The notes under the pieces were generated by a model. That model was not told where the DNA came from. It saw nothing but the letters and a program-made list of their open reading frames with translations, and ran no database searches. Shown piece by piece: positions 18,983 through 27,790 of a stretch of DNA of 64,000 bases (its first letter is position 1; every line of letters begins with the position of its first letter). Source of the stretch: Simplicispira sedimenti (GTDB taxonomy: Bacteria > Pseudomonadota > Gammaproteobacteria > Burkholderiales > Burkholderiaceae_C); contig NZ_JAKVIJ010000011.1 in the NCBI RefSeq assembly GCF_022760965.1, positions 98,329-162,328 on the forward strand, in the 5' to 3' direction. Both the position numbers and the translations under genes were made by a program.

Positions 18983-19768
18983 ATGAAGAAACAGCTCCTG
19001 TCCGGCCTCGTGGCCGCAGCCCTGACGGGCGCCGTGGCCCTGCCCGTGCATGCCCAGAACCTTGCTATCGTGAACGGAAAACCCGTTCCTTCCGAGCGCG
19101 TTGAGCAGCTCAAGCAGCAGGTGCAACGCTCCGGCCGTCCGCTCACCCCCGAGATGGAAGGTCAGATCAAGGAAGAAGTCATCGCCCGCGAAATCTTCAT
19201 GCAGGAAGCGCAAAAGCGCGGCCTGGAAGCCTCGCCCGACTTCAAGGCACAGATGGAACTGGCCCGCCAGACCATCCTGATCCGTGAACTGTTCCTCGAC
19301 CAGCAGAAGAAGGATCCGGTGACCGACGCCGAAATCAAGGCCGAGTACGACAAGTTCGTGGCCGCCAACAGCGGCAAGGAATACAAGGCCAGCCACATCC
19401 TGGTAGAGAAGGAAGAAGAAGCCAAGGCCATCCTCGCCTCGCTGAAGAAGGGCGGAAAGTTCGAGGACATCGCCAAGAAGCAATCCAAGGACCCTGGATC
19501 TGGCGCCCAAGGTGGCAGCCTGGATTGGGCCAACCCTGGCAGCTACGTGCCTGAGTTCACCGAAGCCATGGTCAAGCTCGAAAAGGGCAAAACCACCCAG
19601 GCCCCGATCAAGAGCCAATTCGGCTGGCACATCATTCGCCTGGACGACGTGCGTGAAGCGCAGTTGCCCAAGCTGGAAGAAGTCAAACCGCAGATTTCGC
19701 AGCAACTGCAGCAAATGAAGGTGACGAAGTTCCAGGACGAAATGCGCGCCAAGGCCAAAGTGGAATAA
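18983..19768 (+). CDS. periplasmic parvulin-type peptidyl-prolyl isomerase
   Basis: A 261-residue periplasmic foldase. It has a signal peptide (MKKQLLSGLV..., cleavage near VHA-QNL), a SurA/PrsA-like N-terminal helical part and a parvulin (PpiC) domain at about residues 135-225, with ASHILVEKEEEA at its start and FGWHIIRLDD at its end. It helps fold outer-membrane and secreted proteins. A terminator follows. Confidence 0.94.
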   Translation: MKKQLLSGLVAAALTGAVALPVHAQNLAIVNGKPVPSERVEQLKQQVQRSGRPLTPEMEGQIKEEVIAREIFMQEAQKRGLEASPDFKAQMELARQTILIRELFLDQQKKDPVTDAEIKAEYDKFVAANSGKEYKASHILVEKEEEAKAILASLKKGGKFEDIAKKQSKDPGSGAQGGSLDWANPGSYVPEFTEAMVKLEKGKTTQAPIKSQFGWHIIRLDDVREAQLPKLEEVKPQISQQLQQMKVTKFQDEMRAKAKVE

Positions 19769-19787
19769 TCCATAGCCTTGACACCAG

Positions 19788-19820
19788 CACAACGCGGCTC
19801 CCAAGGCCGCGTTGTGTTTT
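19788..19820 (+). terminator. rho-independent terminator after the parvulin gene
   Basis: An 11-bp stem (CACAACGCGGC at 19788-19798 with GCCGCGTTGTG at 19806-19816) is followed by TTTT. It lies between two convergent genes and serves the parvulin operon. Confidence 0.85.
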
Positions 19821-19827
19821 GGCGGCT

Positions 19828-20619
19828 TCAGCGGCCCAGCACCCAGCCCACAAACAGCAGGCTGCCGATCATCACGGGTTGGTGCAGCATGTAATAACTC
19901 AGGCTCCAGCGCCCCAGCAGCGCAAGCCTGCTCAGCACAACGCCCAAAGGCTGCTGCAAAGCGCTGCGGCGATGCCGCAACAGCCACTGGCCGCTGGCCA
20001 GTCCCCACCACATCACCCCCAGCCAGGGAAATACCGGTACATAGTCCTCGGTATAGGGCTTGCGTGCTACCAACCCCAGCCAGTTCAGCCCCTTTCCATT
20101 GAACCAGGGTGCCCAGCTTGCCAAGGGTTCGGACAGCGCCCACCGCGCGACCCAAGGCAACACCAGCGCCACCGCCCCCGTCAACCACAACCATCGCCCC
20201 CAAGGCGCTGTGAGACGTGCGAGCAGCAACATCACCGCCATGCCATGCAGCACACCAAAGTGGATGTAGCTGCGTGGAAACATGAGCCACGAGCCCACAG
20301 ACACCAACAACGCACACCCGGCAATCTGGCCCCAACGCCTGCCAAAACGGCCCCAACCCTGCCCTTGGTGCCATGCAAGGGCTTGTCCCAGACCTGCACA
20401 AAAAAGAAACAGACTCACTATCGCGGTCCGCTGCACCGTCCAGAACGCGTCATGACGGAAATCCTGAGGCCAATAACCAAAATGGCTCAGATCGAAACAA
20501 AAATGGAACACAGTCATCCAGACCATGGCAAACCCACGCAGGGCATCCACCGTGTCGTACCTCGCATCCGTGCGGGCCAAGTTCGATGTGTGGGAAAGTA
20601 TGGAGATCACGTCCGTCAA
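19828..20619 (-). CDS. DUF1624 (YeiB/HGSNAT-like) membrane protein
   Basis: A 263-residue membrane protein with about seven hydrophobic segments. The DUF1624 signature is present: an N-terminal DALRGFAMVWMTVFHFCFDL, a central RSYIHFGVLHG and a C-terminal LSYYMLHQPV. The family is related to acyltransferases that move acyl groups across the membrane; the substrate here is unknown. It is the last ordinary chromosomal gene before the mobile region. Confidence 0.88.
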   Translation of the reverse strand: MTDVISILSHTSNLARTDARYDTVDALRGFAMVWMTVFHFCFDLSHFGYWPQDFRHDAFWTVQRTAIVSLFLFCAGLGQALAWHQGQGWGRFGRRWGQIAGCALLVSVGSWLMFPRSYIHFGVLHGMAVMLLLARLTAPWGRWLWLTGAVALVLPWVARWALSEPLASWAPWFNGKGLNWLGLVARKPYTEDYVPVFPWLGVMWWGLASGQWLLRHRRSALQQPLGVVLSRLALLGRWSLSYYMLHQPVMIGSLLFVGWVLGR

Positions 20620-20639
20620 AGAGTGGGGAGTATTGGCTA

Positions 20640-20905
20640 GGGCCTGTTCACACTATTTTTGCCAGTGCGAACGGGGTGCAAACCGCGCCAATCTAGGCGC
20701 GGGGCGACGCCAAGGCCGGGGCATTGGCTAGGAGTGCAACGACGAGTGGCCCGGTTCTCACCGTGTTCCCTTCGGGTTGCGACCAAAAAGGGCCATGCGC
20801 GGCGTTGACAAGCCTCGCTGGGGCCGCACCCCAGCTTCGTTTGGCGTCTTGCGCCTGGCCCTTTTTGATCGCAACGCATCTGGTAAAAATAGTTTGAACA
20901 GGCCC
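20640..20905. mobile_element. 266-bp MITE with IS5-family-like ends
   Basis: A non-coding element with inverted ends: the left begins GGGCCTGTTCACACTATTTT and the right, read in reverse, begins GGGCCTGTTCAAACTATTTT. Each end is flanked by TA inside CTAG, which fits a TA target duplication. A second inverted pair lies inside (20775-20797 with 20854-20876, around AAAAAGGGCC). The outermost bases match those of the nearby IS5 copies (GGGCCTGTTAACAC), so their transposase may be able to move it. No reading frame inside is convincing. Confidence 0.8.
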
Positions 20906-20907
20906 TA

Positions 20908-21166
20908 GCGACTTTACTGCTGAAACGACAACCGACGATGCCAGCGCAACGGGCCATGGAAGGTGCCGTGGCTCAAATCATGGCTCAAATCGGCCCGGAT
21001 GGTAGTGGACACACATGGGGGACGCACAAAGCGCTATTCGGTAGCAGTCGCCCTGATGGCAACAAAGAAAGTCCGTCGGAAGCAAACAAAGTCCGTCGGG
21101 GGTGTCGTGTCATCTTGATCGACGCCGCTGCTGGGCGTAAGGGAGAGAGGCGGCGCCTTCCAGATC
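20908..21166. other. intergenic stretch without a recognisable gene
   Basis: The 259 nt between the MITE and the first IS5 copy hold only short unconvincing frames. A short direct repeat (AAAGTCCGTCGG, at about 21067 and 21090) is visible. I see no RNA gene or promoter. Confidence 0.5.
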
Positions 21167-21175
21167 TAGGGCCTG

Positions 21176-21562
21176 TTAACACATCCTCAGCCCATCAGCG
21201 ACGAGCACGAAGCTGATGAAGCCCAGGAACATGAGGTCGAGCTTCTCGAACCGCGAGAAGATACGGCGATAGCCTTTGAGCCGACGGAACAAGCGCTCGA
21301 CCTCATTGCGACGCTTGTACATCTCGCGGTCGTACTCCCAAGGTTCGATCCGCGTCTTCATTGGCGGTACCACCGGAATGAAACCCAGATCCAGTGCCAG
21401 CTGCCGTGTCTCGTTGCCTTCGTAGGCACGGTCCATCAACAAATGCACCGGTCTGCTGGTCGGCCCAAGACTGCTGAGCAGGCGCCGGCCTTCAGGGGCG
21501 TCGTGCGCCTGCCCAGGCGAAAGCGAGAACGTCACGGCCGTTCGAGCATCCGCAGCAACCAT
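21176..21562 (-). CDS. IS5-family transposase, C-terminal frame (copy 1)
   Basis: A 128-residue C-terminal part of the DDE transposase. The second catalytic Asp lies in LLMDRAYEGNETR and the Glu in RRNEVERLFRRLK. It is read with the first frame through a -1 shift around the run of six A (minus strand) near 21621. In its own frame the protein can be followed upstream as ...NGPQAIGKSRGGWNTKIH before the listed ATG. Confidence 0.88.
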   Translation of the reverse strand: MVAADARTAVTFSLSPGQAHDAPEGRRLLSSLGPTSRPVHLLMDRAYEGNETRQLALDLGFIPVVPPMKTRIEPWEYDREMYKRRNEVERLFRRLKGYRRIFSRFEKLDLMFLGFISFVLVADGLRMC

Positions 21563-21618
21563 ATGAATCTTGGTGTTCCATCCGCCTCGGGACTTGCCGA
21601 TGGCTTGTGGGCCGTTTT

Positions 21619-21939
21619 TTATAACGCCCCCGTGCCATCGGGATGGACCTTGATGCTGGTGGAGTCCAGTGAGACCGCTTCAATCTTGATACGCACGACC
21701 TGTGCTCGCTGCAACTCCTCGAACATGCGATCAAGGACGCCGGCTTTGGTCCAGCGGTTCATGCGCGTGTAGATCGTGTGCCAGTTACCGAAGCGCTTGG
21801 GCAGTCCTCGCCACTTGCAACCATGCTCGGCCACATAGAGGATCGCATTGACCACCTGCAGGTTGCTCAGGCTGACGTTGCCACGCTGCCTGGGCAGGCA
21901 GCGCTCAATGGTGGCGAATTGTTCGGGCGTGATCTCCAT
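21619..21939 (-). CDS. IS5-family transposase, N-terminal frame (copy 1)
   Basis: A 106-residue N-terminal part starting MEITPEQFATIERCLP, the standard IS427-group start; a TTG 21 nt upstream is in frame but unnecessary. It includes the DUF4096 domain (HGCKWRGLPKRFGNWHT) and the first catalytic Asp in SLDSTSIKVHPDG. It stops just before the A-rich frameshift site. Confidence 0.88.
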   Translation of the reverse strand: MEITPEQFATIERCLPRQRGNVSLSNLQVVNAILYVAEHGCKWRGLPKRFGNWHTIYTRMNRWTKAGVLDRMFEELQRAQVVRIKIEAVSLDSTSIKVHPDGTGAL

Positions 21940-22086
21940 GTCCGAGATTGTCCGGCGCAATCGCCATGATCGACATTAGTGTTAACACGCCCTAGGCGGG
22001 GAGCCGAAGACAGTGCTTTAGCACGGCAAGGCGACCCAACAACGTTATACGTTTGAAGGCAAAACCGTATGAAGCGGCTGCCCACG

Positions 22087-22130
22087 AAAAAAGAGCCTGG
22101 CGCACGGTGCGCGCCAGGCTCTTTGTTTTT
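22087..22130 (-). terminator. strong hairpin terminator, probably of the original tRNA-Gly
   Basis: A perfect 14-bp stem (22090-22103 with 22111-22124, arm AAAGAGCCTGGCGC) lies between A- and T-rich runs, so it can act in both directions. It lies directly downstream, on the minus strand, of the tRNA-Gly 3'-end sequence at 22132-22149. That is the place expected for the terminator of that tRNA gene. Confidence 0.8.
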
Positions 22131-22151
22131 GTGGAGCGGGTGATGGGAACA
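22131..22151 (-). repeat. tRNA-Gly 3'-end repeat, left attachment-site copy
   Basis: A 21-nt direct repeat, identical at 41141-41161. Its core TGGAGCGGGTGATGGGAA is the reverse complement of the last 18 nt of a betaproteobacterial tRNA-Gly (T-stem end, acceptor stem CACCCGC, TCCA). The rest of the tRNA is absent. Such repeats are left by tyrosine-recombinase integration into tRNA 3' ends. Confidence 0.72.
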
Positions 22152-22187
22152 TCATCGTGTTCCCAACTCGTTGATTGATAACGAGTT
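22145..22187. repeat. two adjacent palindromes at the left attachment copy
   Basis: GGGAACA-N6-TGTTCCC (22145-22164) and AACTCGTT-N7-AACGAGTT (22165-22187) are both perfect and lie back to back, starting inside the attachment repeat. They may be recombinase or directionality-factor binding sites. The function is inferred from position only. Confidence 0.5.
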
Positions 22188-22312
22188 TTCCGCACTCGGC
22201 GAACCGAGATGGACATAATTATGGACTGAAAAACCACGCTTGGTCAACGCGCGCTCCGAGCAAGTCCAGTGCGAGCCATGGACAGCCAGCAGTAGCCAAT
22301 GTACCCGAGCGC

Positions 22313-23227
22313 TCAACGCCACGAGGCCGGTTCATCTCCCTTTGGCAGGAACTCCTCGCGGGCGCGCTGCAGAAACCGCTTCATGGGCTCAGAGGGTTCG
22401 GCGCTGCGGCGCAGCAGGTAGGTGGACAGCATGGGCGGCGTGCCGGCCAAGGGGCGAACGGTTATGTCGGGGCGGTTCAGGGTCTGCACCTGCGAGGCAA
22501 TGGCGAAACCTAGGCCATAACCGGCACCGACCAGAGTCAGCATCACGCCTAGGCTCGTCACCTGATCTACCAGCTTGAGCGGCTTGGACGCACCTTGAAG
22601 CACCGCCTGGATCTGGTGGTGGCAGCCCGATCCCGCGTCCGGATGGCACAGTACCAACGGAAACTTCAAGGCTTCATCCAATGGCACTTCCGCGTGCGCC
22701 AACAAGGGGTGGCGCACGGGCACGATCACCGACAGAGGATCGGTCCACACGGGCTCGGCGACAAGGCCTTCGCTCACCGCGTCCGACAGCGCAAAGCCGA
22801 TGTCCAGCAGATCGTTGTGCAGGCCCTTGAGCTGCTGCGCGAAAGGCAGCTCGAAGACGCGAATCTCCAGTTCGGGCTCTTCCTCGCGGCTGCGCGCCAG
22901 CAAGGTGGCAATGTGGGGCTGCGCCAAGCTGTCGCAGATGGCGATGCGCAGATAACCCTGATAGCCCTGCGCCGCCGCCTTTGCGGCACTCACCGCCTGC
23001 TCCACGGTGGCCAGCACACGCCGGCACTCACCGAGGAACACTTGACCGGCCCAGGTCAGTCGCGTCTGGTGCGCGCTGCGGTCGAACAACTGCACGCCGA
23101 GCGTGGCTTCGAGATTGCGCATTGCGCGCGACACAGGCGATTGTTCTACGCCAAGGCGCTCGGCCGCTCGCGCGAAATGCAGTTCTTCCGCGACCGCAAC
23201 GAAATAGCGCAGTAGTCTGAGTTCCAA
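22313..23227 (-). CDS. LysR-family transcriptional regulator
   Basis: A 304-residue LysR regulator with the N-terminal winged HTH (LRLLRYFVAVAEELHFARAAERLGVEQSPVSRAMRNLE) and a substrate domain of the CbbR/BenM type. The best start is TTG 23227, with AGGAGG 7 nt upstream; longer in-frame extensions add a low-quality N-terminus. It is the last gene of the stress island before the left attachment repeat. It has no obvious divergent target, since the next gene, degP, runs the same way 232 nt upstream. Confidence 0.88.
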   Translation of the reverse strand: MELRLLRYFVAVAEELHFARAAERLGVEQSPVSRAMRNLEATLGVQLFDRSAHQTRLTWAGQVFLGECRRVLATVEQAVSAAKAAAQGYQGYLRIAICDSLAQPHIATLLARSREEEPELEIRVFELPFAQQLKGLHNDLLDIGFALSDAVSEGLVAEPVWTDPLSVIVPVRHPLLAHAEVPLDEALKFPLVLCHPDAGSGCHHQIQAVLQGASKPLKLVDQVTSLGVMLTLVGAGYGLGFAIASQVQTLNRPDITVRPLAGTPPMLSTYLLRRSAEPSEPMKRFLQRAREEFLPKGDEPASWR

Positions 23228-23459
23228 TGCGGCCTCCTGTTTGCCTCGTTCCTGGCCTGCGTCCACCTCATGCGGATTGCGCCTCGCTTTCTCCTTCGAT
23301 GATTGGCAAGAGGTTCCGGCGTTGCATGCTTGCCTATTCGGATAGGCAGATCGCATCCGAAAATTACGGAGGTTGAGGCGGAACGCTACCTGGCCGAAGA
23401 CCTGAGAACCTCAATCGCCGCGACGCTGCACTACCGCCTGATCCACAGGTTCAGTTCAA

Positions 23460-24611
23460 TCAATTCCCGGGTTGCAGCTCCACACGCACCTCGCGCGATT
23501 TGCCGGCCCGTTCCACTGACAAGACCACCACATCGCCGACCTTCCTGTCGTCTAGCTGCGCGAGCAGCTTGGCCACATCGTCCGTCGCCTTGCCATCAAC
23601 ATCGATGATGCGGTCGCCCGGCACGATGCCTTGCGGCGTGACTTCGACACCCGCGAGGCCGGCCTTGTGCGCTGCCGAACCAGGGGTAACACGCAACACG
23701 AACACGCCCTTGCTTCCAGTCAGCGCCAGCAGGCGCTGATTGAGCTGTTCGTCCACCTCAATGCCCAGCGCCGGACGGATGTACTTACCGGTCTTGATGA
23801 GTTGCGGGACTACGCGCATGACGGTGTCCACCGGCACGGCGAAACCAATCCCGGCCGAGGCGCCGGAGGGGCTATAGATCGCCGTGTTGATGCCGATGAG
23901 CCTTCCTGCCGAATCGAGCAGCGGCCCACCGGAGTTGCCAGGGTTGATGGCGGCGTCGGTCTGGATCAGGTGATCGATGGCCGGGCCGCCCGCTTCTCCG
24001 GGTAACGAGCGGTCGAGCGCGGAGACGATACCAGTGGTGAGCGTCCAGTCCAGGCCGAAGGGGTTGCCGATAGCGAACACCTTCTGACCCACCTTGAGGT
24101 CGGCGCTGGTGCCGACCGGCACGGCCGGCGGGCGCTTGAAACCCACACCGATTTTGAGTACAGCGATGTCGTGCGCTGGGCTTGCCCCCACCAGTGCGGC
24201 CTGGTAGTCGCGGCCGTCGGCCAGTTTGACTGTGGCTTCGGACGCTCCCTGGATGACGTGGAAGTTGGTGACGACGTGGCCGGCGTCGTCCCAGATGAAA
24301 CCCGAGCCTGTACCGCGCGGCACGGAGAACACGTTGCGCGTCCAGACATCGCGTACCAATTGCGCGGTGGTGATGTAGACCACCGAGGCGCGCGATTTTT
24401 CGAACAATTCGATGGTGGCTTTCTCGTCCGCCGCCAGGTCGCCGCGCGCCGTCACAGTGCGTTCTGCCGCCTCGCGCGGACTGAACCAGGCCTCGATGGC
24501 GGGCAGAAACTGCCACAGCAGCATGAGCGCGGCAATGCAGGCGGTGATGAAGAGCCAGCGACGGATAAAGTGGTCCTGTGGCGGGCGCGCGTACGGGTCG
24601 GGGTAGGCCAT
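23460..24611 (-). CDS. degP: membrane-anchored HtrA/DegP-family serine protease of the tLST
   Basis: A 383-residue trypsin-like periplasmic protease/chaperone. The N-terminus has one membrane anchor (about residues 18-38) rather than a cleaved signal. The catalytic triad is His in NFHVIQ, Asp in AHDIAVLKI and Ser in NPGNSGGPLLD. Only one PDZ domain follows (about 270-380), so the layout is DegS-like. AGGAG lies 8 nt before ATG 24611. It is the terminal proteolytic gene of the tLST, acting on damaged envelope proteins. Confidence 0.92.
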   Translation of the reverse strand: MAYPDPYARPPQDHFIRRWLFITACIAALMLLWQFLPAIEAWFSPREAAERTVTARGDLAADEKATIELFEKSRASVVYITTAQLVRDVWTRNVFSVPRGTGSGFIWDDAGHVVTNFHVIQGASEATVKLADGRDYQAALVGASPAHDIAVLKIGVGFKRPPAVPVGTSADLKVGQKVFAIGNPFGLDWTLTTGIVSALDRSLPGEAGGPAIDHLIQTDAAINPGNSGGPLLDSAGRLIGINTAIYSPSGASAGIGFAVPVDTVMRVVPQLIKTGKYIRPALGIEVDEQLNQRLLALTGSKGVFVLRVTPGSAAHKAGLAGVEVTPQGIVPGDRIIDVDGKATDDVAKLLAQLDDRKVGDVVVLSVERAGKSREVRVELQPGN

Positions 24612-24634
24612 GACAAGTCTCCTGTTGAGGGCAA

Positions 24635-25600
24635 TCAGCGCCACAGTCCACTCGGGCGCCAGCGCGGGGGGCGAAGCGTCACAGCGGATTCCGGCAAGAA
24701 ATGGATCTCGTGAGACGGCAACGCTGATGCTGGCCTGGGCGCCAACGTCAGCAGGCGTGAGATGCGCTCTTGCGTTGCCGGATGCGTGCGCAACCAGGAG
24801 GGCTCGGGATTGCCCCATCCCGGCGACAGCCAGGCACGCCAGGAGCGGCTGACCCGCTCGATTTTCGCCAGCGCAGACGCAAGCCCCTGCGGGTCGCCAG
24901 TCAGTTCCGGCGCGAGGCGGTCAGCGTCGAACTCACGCACGCGAGACAAGCCGAGCTGTGCGAGCAGGGCCAGCTGGGGCGTTGCGGCCAATAACAATAG
25001 ACCGGGCCAATAGACCTCCGCCGCGCCAACCAGCAGCTCGGGCAGGCTCAGAAGGATCGCGATCTGTCCCATAAGGGCCAGCAGGCTCGTGAGGCGACTG
25101 ACGGAATCCGCCAGCCCCATGACACGCAGATCCTCATTAGCGATGTGCGCAACCTCGTGCGCGAGCACACCCGCCAGCTCGCGTGGGCTCAGGCTGCGCA
25201 GCAGCCCATCGGTGAGGGCGATCGATGCCTCCTGCTTCGATCCGGTGGCGAAGGCGTTGACGACGGCACTGGGCACATAGTGCGGCACCGGCGTGGCGGG
25301 CAAACCGGCACGGGCGGGCAGCTCGCGCAACAGGGCCCACATCTCGTGGGCTTCTTGCGGGTGCAAGGCCCGTACGCGGTACAGGCGCAAGCTCAGCGCC
25401 GACGCGGCTACCGGTTCCAGCAGCAACGCACCTGCAACGGCAAACAGCGCGAGCCACAGGCCGCCTTCCCCAAACGGCAGTCTCCCTGCGGCGGCTGCGA
25501 TCCCGACCAGGGTCAGGACCAACAGCCCGGTCTGCAGGCGGTTGAGCCAGCGGTGTTGCAACAGCGCCGTGCGCGGATCACTGGGATGATGACGGGTCAT
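24635..25600 (-). CDS. htpX: M48-family zinc metalloprotease (HtpX-like) of the tLST
   Basis: A 321-residue membrane protease with hydrophobic segments at about residues 25-65 and 170-215, and the zinc motif HEVAH in LAGVLAHEVAHIANEDLRV, with the third ligand in REFDADR. It would degrade misfolded inner-membrane proteins. ATG 25600 lies inside the 3' end of psiE (23-nt overlap), so translation is coupled. The C-terminal part (WLRTHPATQERISRL) is normal for the family. Confidence 0.9.
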   Translation of the reverse strand: MTRHHPSDPRTALLQHRWLNRLQTGLLVLTLVGIAAAAGRLPFGEGGLWLALFAVAGALLLEPVAASALSLRLYRVRALHPQEAHEMWALLRELPARAGLPATPVPHYVPSAVVNAFATGSKQEASIALTDGLLRSLSPRELAGVLAHEVAHIANEDLRVMGLADSVSRLTSLLALMGQIAILLSLPELLVGAAEVYWPGLLLLAATPQLALLAQLGLSRVREFDADRLAPELTGDPQGLASALAKIERVSRSWRAWLSPGWGNPEPSWLRTHPATQERISRLLTLAPRPASALPSHEIHFLPESAVTLRPPRWRPSGLWR

Positions 25601-26075
25601 GCTCAGAGGTCTCGGCGGCGCGGTCGCCGCGCTTGCGCAGCAGCCAGTAGGTCGCACCCAGAGCCAGCGTGGCGCCTGCCAGCGCGGCTATCTTTGCGGG
25701 GCTCGCCTCGGGGTCAAGGATCACGAACTTGCGCGCCAGCGCGATCAGACCGATGAGGATCACGGTCTTGACCTGGATGATGCTGTCCCGACGCAGCGCC
25801 ACGCGCACGATGGAATGCTTGAACTCCATCGCGATCAAGAGCGTCATGATCATGCCGAACACACTCTGGAATACCTTGTGATCCAGGGGATTGAAGGCAT
25901 CGAGGACCAGCAGCGTGAAGACGATGGCGATGAGCTGGAACAGTGACACCACGATGATGACGGCAATTACCGCCGACAGAACGAGGGCGACGACCTGCTC
26001 GAAGCGCTCGTATAAACTCATGATGGCCCATTGGTCACGGAAGACCTGAAATGGATTGCGGCCTGTTGACTTCAT
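25578..26075 (-). CDS. psiE: PsiE-family membrane protein of the tLST
   Basis: A 165-residue protein with four hydrophobic segments, recognised as phosphate-starvation-inducible PsiE family by the pattern ALVLSAVIAVIIVVSLF ... KHSIVRVALRR. It is a constant member of the tLST, with an unknown molecular role. The start ATG 26075 overlaps the kefB stop by 4 nt. The longer open frame upstream is read through kefB and is not real. Confidence 0.88.
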   Translation of the reverse strand: MKSTGRNPFQVFRDQWAIMSLYERFEQVVALVLSAVIAVIIVVSLFQLIAIVFTLLVLDAFNPLDHKVFQSVFGMIMTLLIAMEFKHSIVRVALRRDSIIQVKTVILIGLIALARKFVILDPEASPAKIAALAGATLALGATYWLLRKRGDRAAETSEHDPSSSQ

Positions 26076-27787
26076 GCAGATGGACTCCCTGCGACATTGC
26101 CGCTGTCGAGACGGCGGCGCATCGCACTGATGTTTCGTTCGACGAGCTCGGCCGACATGCCAAGCGACGACATCACTTGTTCCGCCAGCCCAAGGCCTGC
26201 GGCAAAGGATTGCTGGTACACACGCACGTTGGGCATGGCGCGAAATGCATCGGCCGCGGTCGTACTTCTGCATGACACCCACAAGGTCAGCGCCGGACGG
26301 CGCTCGGCAATCGCCTGGGCGATGCGCAGCACTTGCTGGGCATGGGCGAACGTGAGCACCACCAGACGCGCTTGCGCCAACCCGGCAGCCAGCAGGGTAT
26401 CGGGCCGACTCGCATCGCCATGGAACACCGGCACGCCGGCGGCACGCTCGGCCTCTACCTTCTGCTCGTCTGCTTCCAGCAGCAGATGCGCCACGCCGGC
26501 GTGGCGAAGAATCTCACTGACGGTCAGGCCAAGCTCGCCCGCGCCGCAGATGATGACGTGGTCTCGAAATCGCGCTGTCTGCGCGGTGATCTCAACTTCT
26601 TCAGCCTGGGGTGGCTGAATGACGCCGCCGGTGCGGCTCAAGAACCGGGCAAGTACATCGTGATGGCGGATCAGCAGCGGTGCCAAGGCCATGCTGAGCA
26701 CCAGCGCGACCAGCATGGGTTGTACGACGGTCGCGGGAATCAGATGCTGCTGCAAGACCATGCCCAACAACAGCAGGGCGAACTCGCCGCCATGCCCTAA
26801 CGCTATGCCCGTGCGCCAGGCATCGAGGGCGGATAGGCGCGTCGCCCGCAAGGCCAGGGTGTTGAGCCCGATCTTGACCGGTACCAGCACTGCCAGCCAC
26901 GCGAACACCGCCAGTGGTGCCGAAAGAATCTGCGCTCCGTCCAACTGCAGGCCGATGGTCACGAAGAACACCCCCGACAACACATCGCGAAACGGTTTGA
27001 GGTGGCTTTCCATGTGGTGACGGAAGTCGCTCTCGCCCAGCACCATGCCGGCCAAAAACGCACCCAGGGCGGCGGATACGCCGACCGCGTGTGCAGCAGC
27101 GGCGGCAGCCACCACCACGCACAAGGAAACCAGCACGAAGGATTCTTCGTGGCCCTGCCGCGCCACCCAGCCCAGCAGGCCATGCAACAGACGACGGGAG
27201 GCGAGGGCCGCTGCCGCGAACAACATCAGCACGCCCAACACTTCGAGCAGCACGCTCTCGATCTTCGGCGACTCGCCGCGCGCCCAGATCGCCAGCAGGG
27301 CCAGCAGGGGCACGCTGGCCAGGTCCTGAAAGACCAGCACGGCGATGGCGCTGCGGCCGTGGCGGGTGGTGAGCTCGCCTTGGTCGGCCAGCTGTCGGCT
27401 GACCAGCGCCGTGGACGACATGGCCGCCGCAGCGCCGAGCAGCGCAGCGCTCTGAGCTGGCTGCCCCAACCCCATCAGCATCAGGGTCAGAGGTGCGGCC
27501 ACAACGACCATCTGCAAACCGCCAGCCACCAGTACGGTCTTGCGAGTGAGCCAAAAGTGCCCGAGGGAGAATTCCAGTCCGACCATGAACAGCAGCAGCG
27601 CCACGCCCAGCTCGGACAGAAAATCAAGCGCTTCTCCCGGCGCGACTACACCGCCGACCGACGGGCCCAGCAAGGCGCCGACGGCGAGGTAACCCAGCAA
27701 GGCGGGTACTCTGAACGCCGCCGTCGCCACCGCCGCGAGGCTGCATGCCGCCAGCAGGATCAGGGTGGCGCCGAGCAAGTCCTGCAT
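26072..27787 (-). CDS. kefB: KefB-type potassium/proton antiporter of the tLST
   Basis: A 571-residue cation:proton antiporter. About 12 membrane segments cover residues 1-385, including the FMVGLEFSLGHFW motif. A cytoplasmic Rossmann TrkA-N domain (about 412-530) follows, with its nucleotide loop ICGAGELG. KefB-type proteins acidify the cytoplasm during electrophile stress; in the tLST they are linked to heat and oxidant tolerance. The next gene psiE overlaps its stop. Confidence 0.93.
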   Translation of the reverse strand: MQDLLGATLILLAACSLAAVATAAFRVPALLGYLAVGALLGPSVGGVVAPGEALDFLSELGVALLLFMVGLEFSLGHFWLTRKTVLVAGGLQMVVVAAPLTLMLMGLGQPAQSAALLGAAAAMSSTALVSRQLADQGELTTRHGRSAIAVLVFQDLASVPLLALLAIWARGESPKIESVLLEVLGVLMLFAAAALASRRLLHGLLGWVARQGHEESFVLVSLCVVVAAAAAAHAVGVSAALGAFLAGMVLGESDFRHHMESHLKPFRDVLSGVFFVTIGLQLDGAQILSAPLAVFAWLAVLVPVKIGLNTLALRATRLSALDAWRTGIALGHGGEFALLLLGMVLQQHLIPATVVQPMLVALVLSMALAPLLIRHHDVLARFLSRTGGVIQPPQAEEVEITAQTARFRDHVIICGAGELGLTVSEILRHAGVAHLLLEADEQKVEAERAAGVPVFHGDASRPDTLLAAGLAQARLVVLTFAHAQQVLRIAQAIAERRPALTLWVSCRSTTAADAFRAMPNVRVYQQSFAAGLGLAEQVMSSLGMSAELVERNISAMRRRLDSGNVAGSPSA

Positions 27788-27790
27788 CGG

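Larger units (their letters stand above)
21169..21992 (-). mobile_element. IS5-family (IS427-group) insertion sequence, copy 1
   Basis: An 824-bp element with 14-bp inverted ends (GGGCCTGTTAACAC at the left; GTGTTAACACGCCC at the right, one mismatch) and TA on each side within CTAG. It carries a two-frame DDE transposase on the minus strand. The element at 41176-41999 is in the same orientation, and all of the reading frames listed for it have identical translations, so the pair bounds about 20.8 kb like a composite transposon. Confidence 0.93.

Noticed and set aside
20938..21216. Small plus-strand frame of 92 codons between MITE and IS5
   Set aside because: Runs into the IS5 end, has no ribosome site and repeats its own sequence (PSEANKVRRG); not a credible gene.
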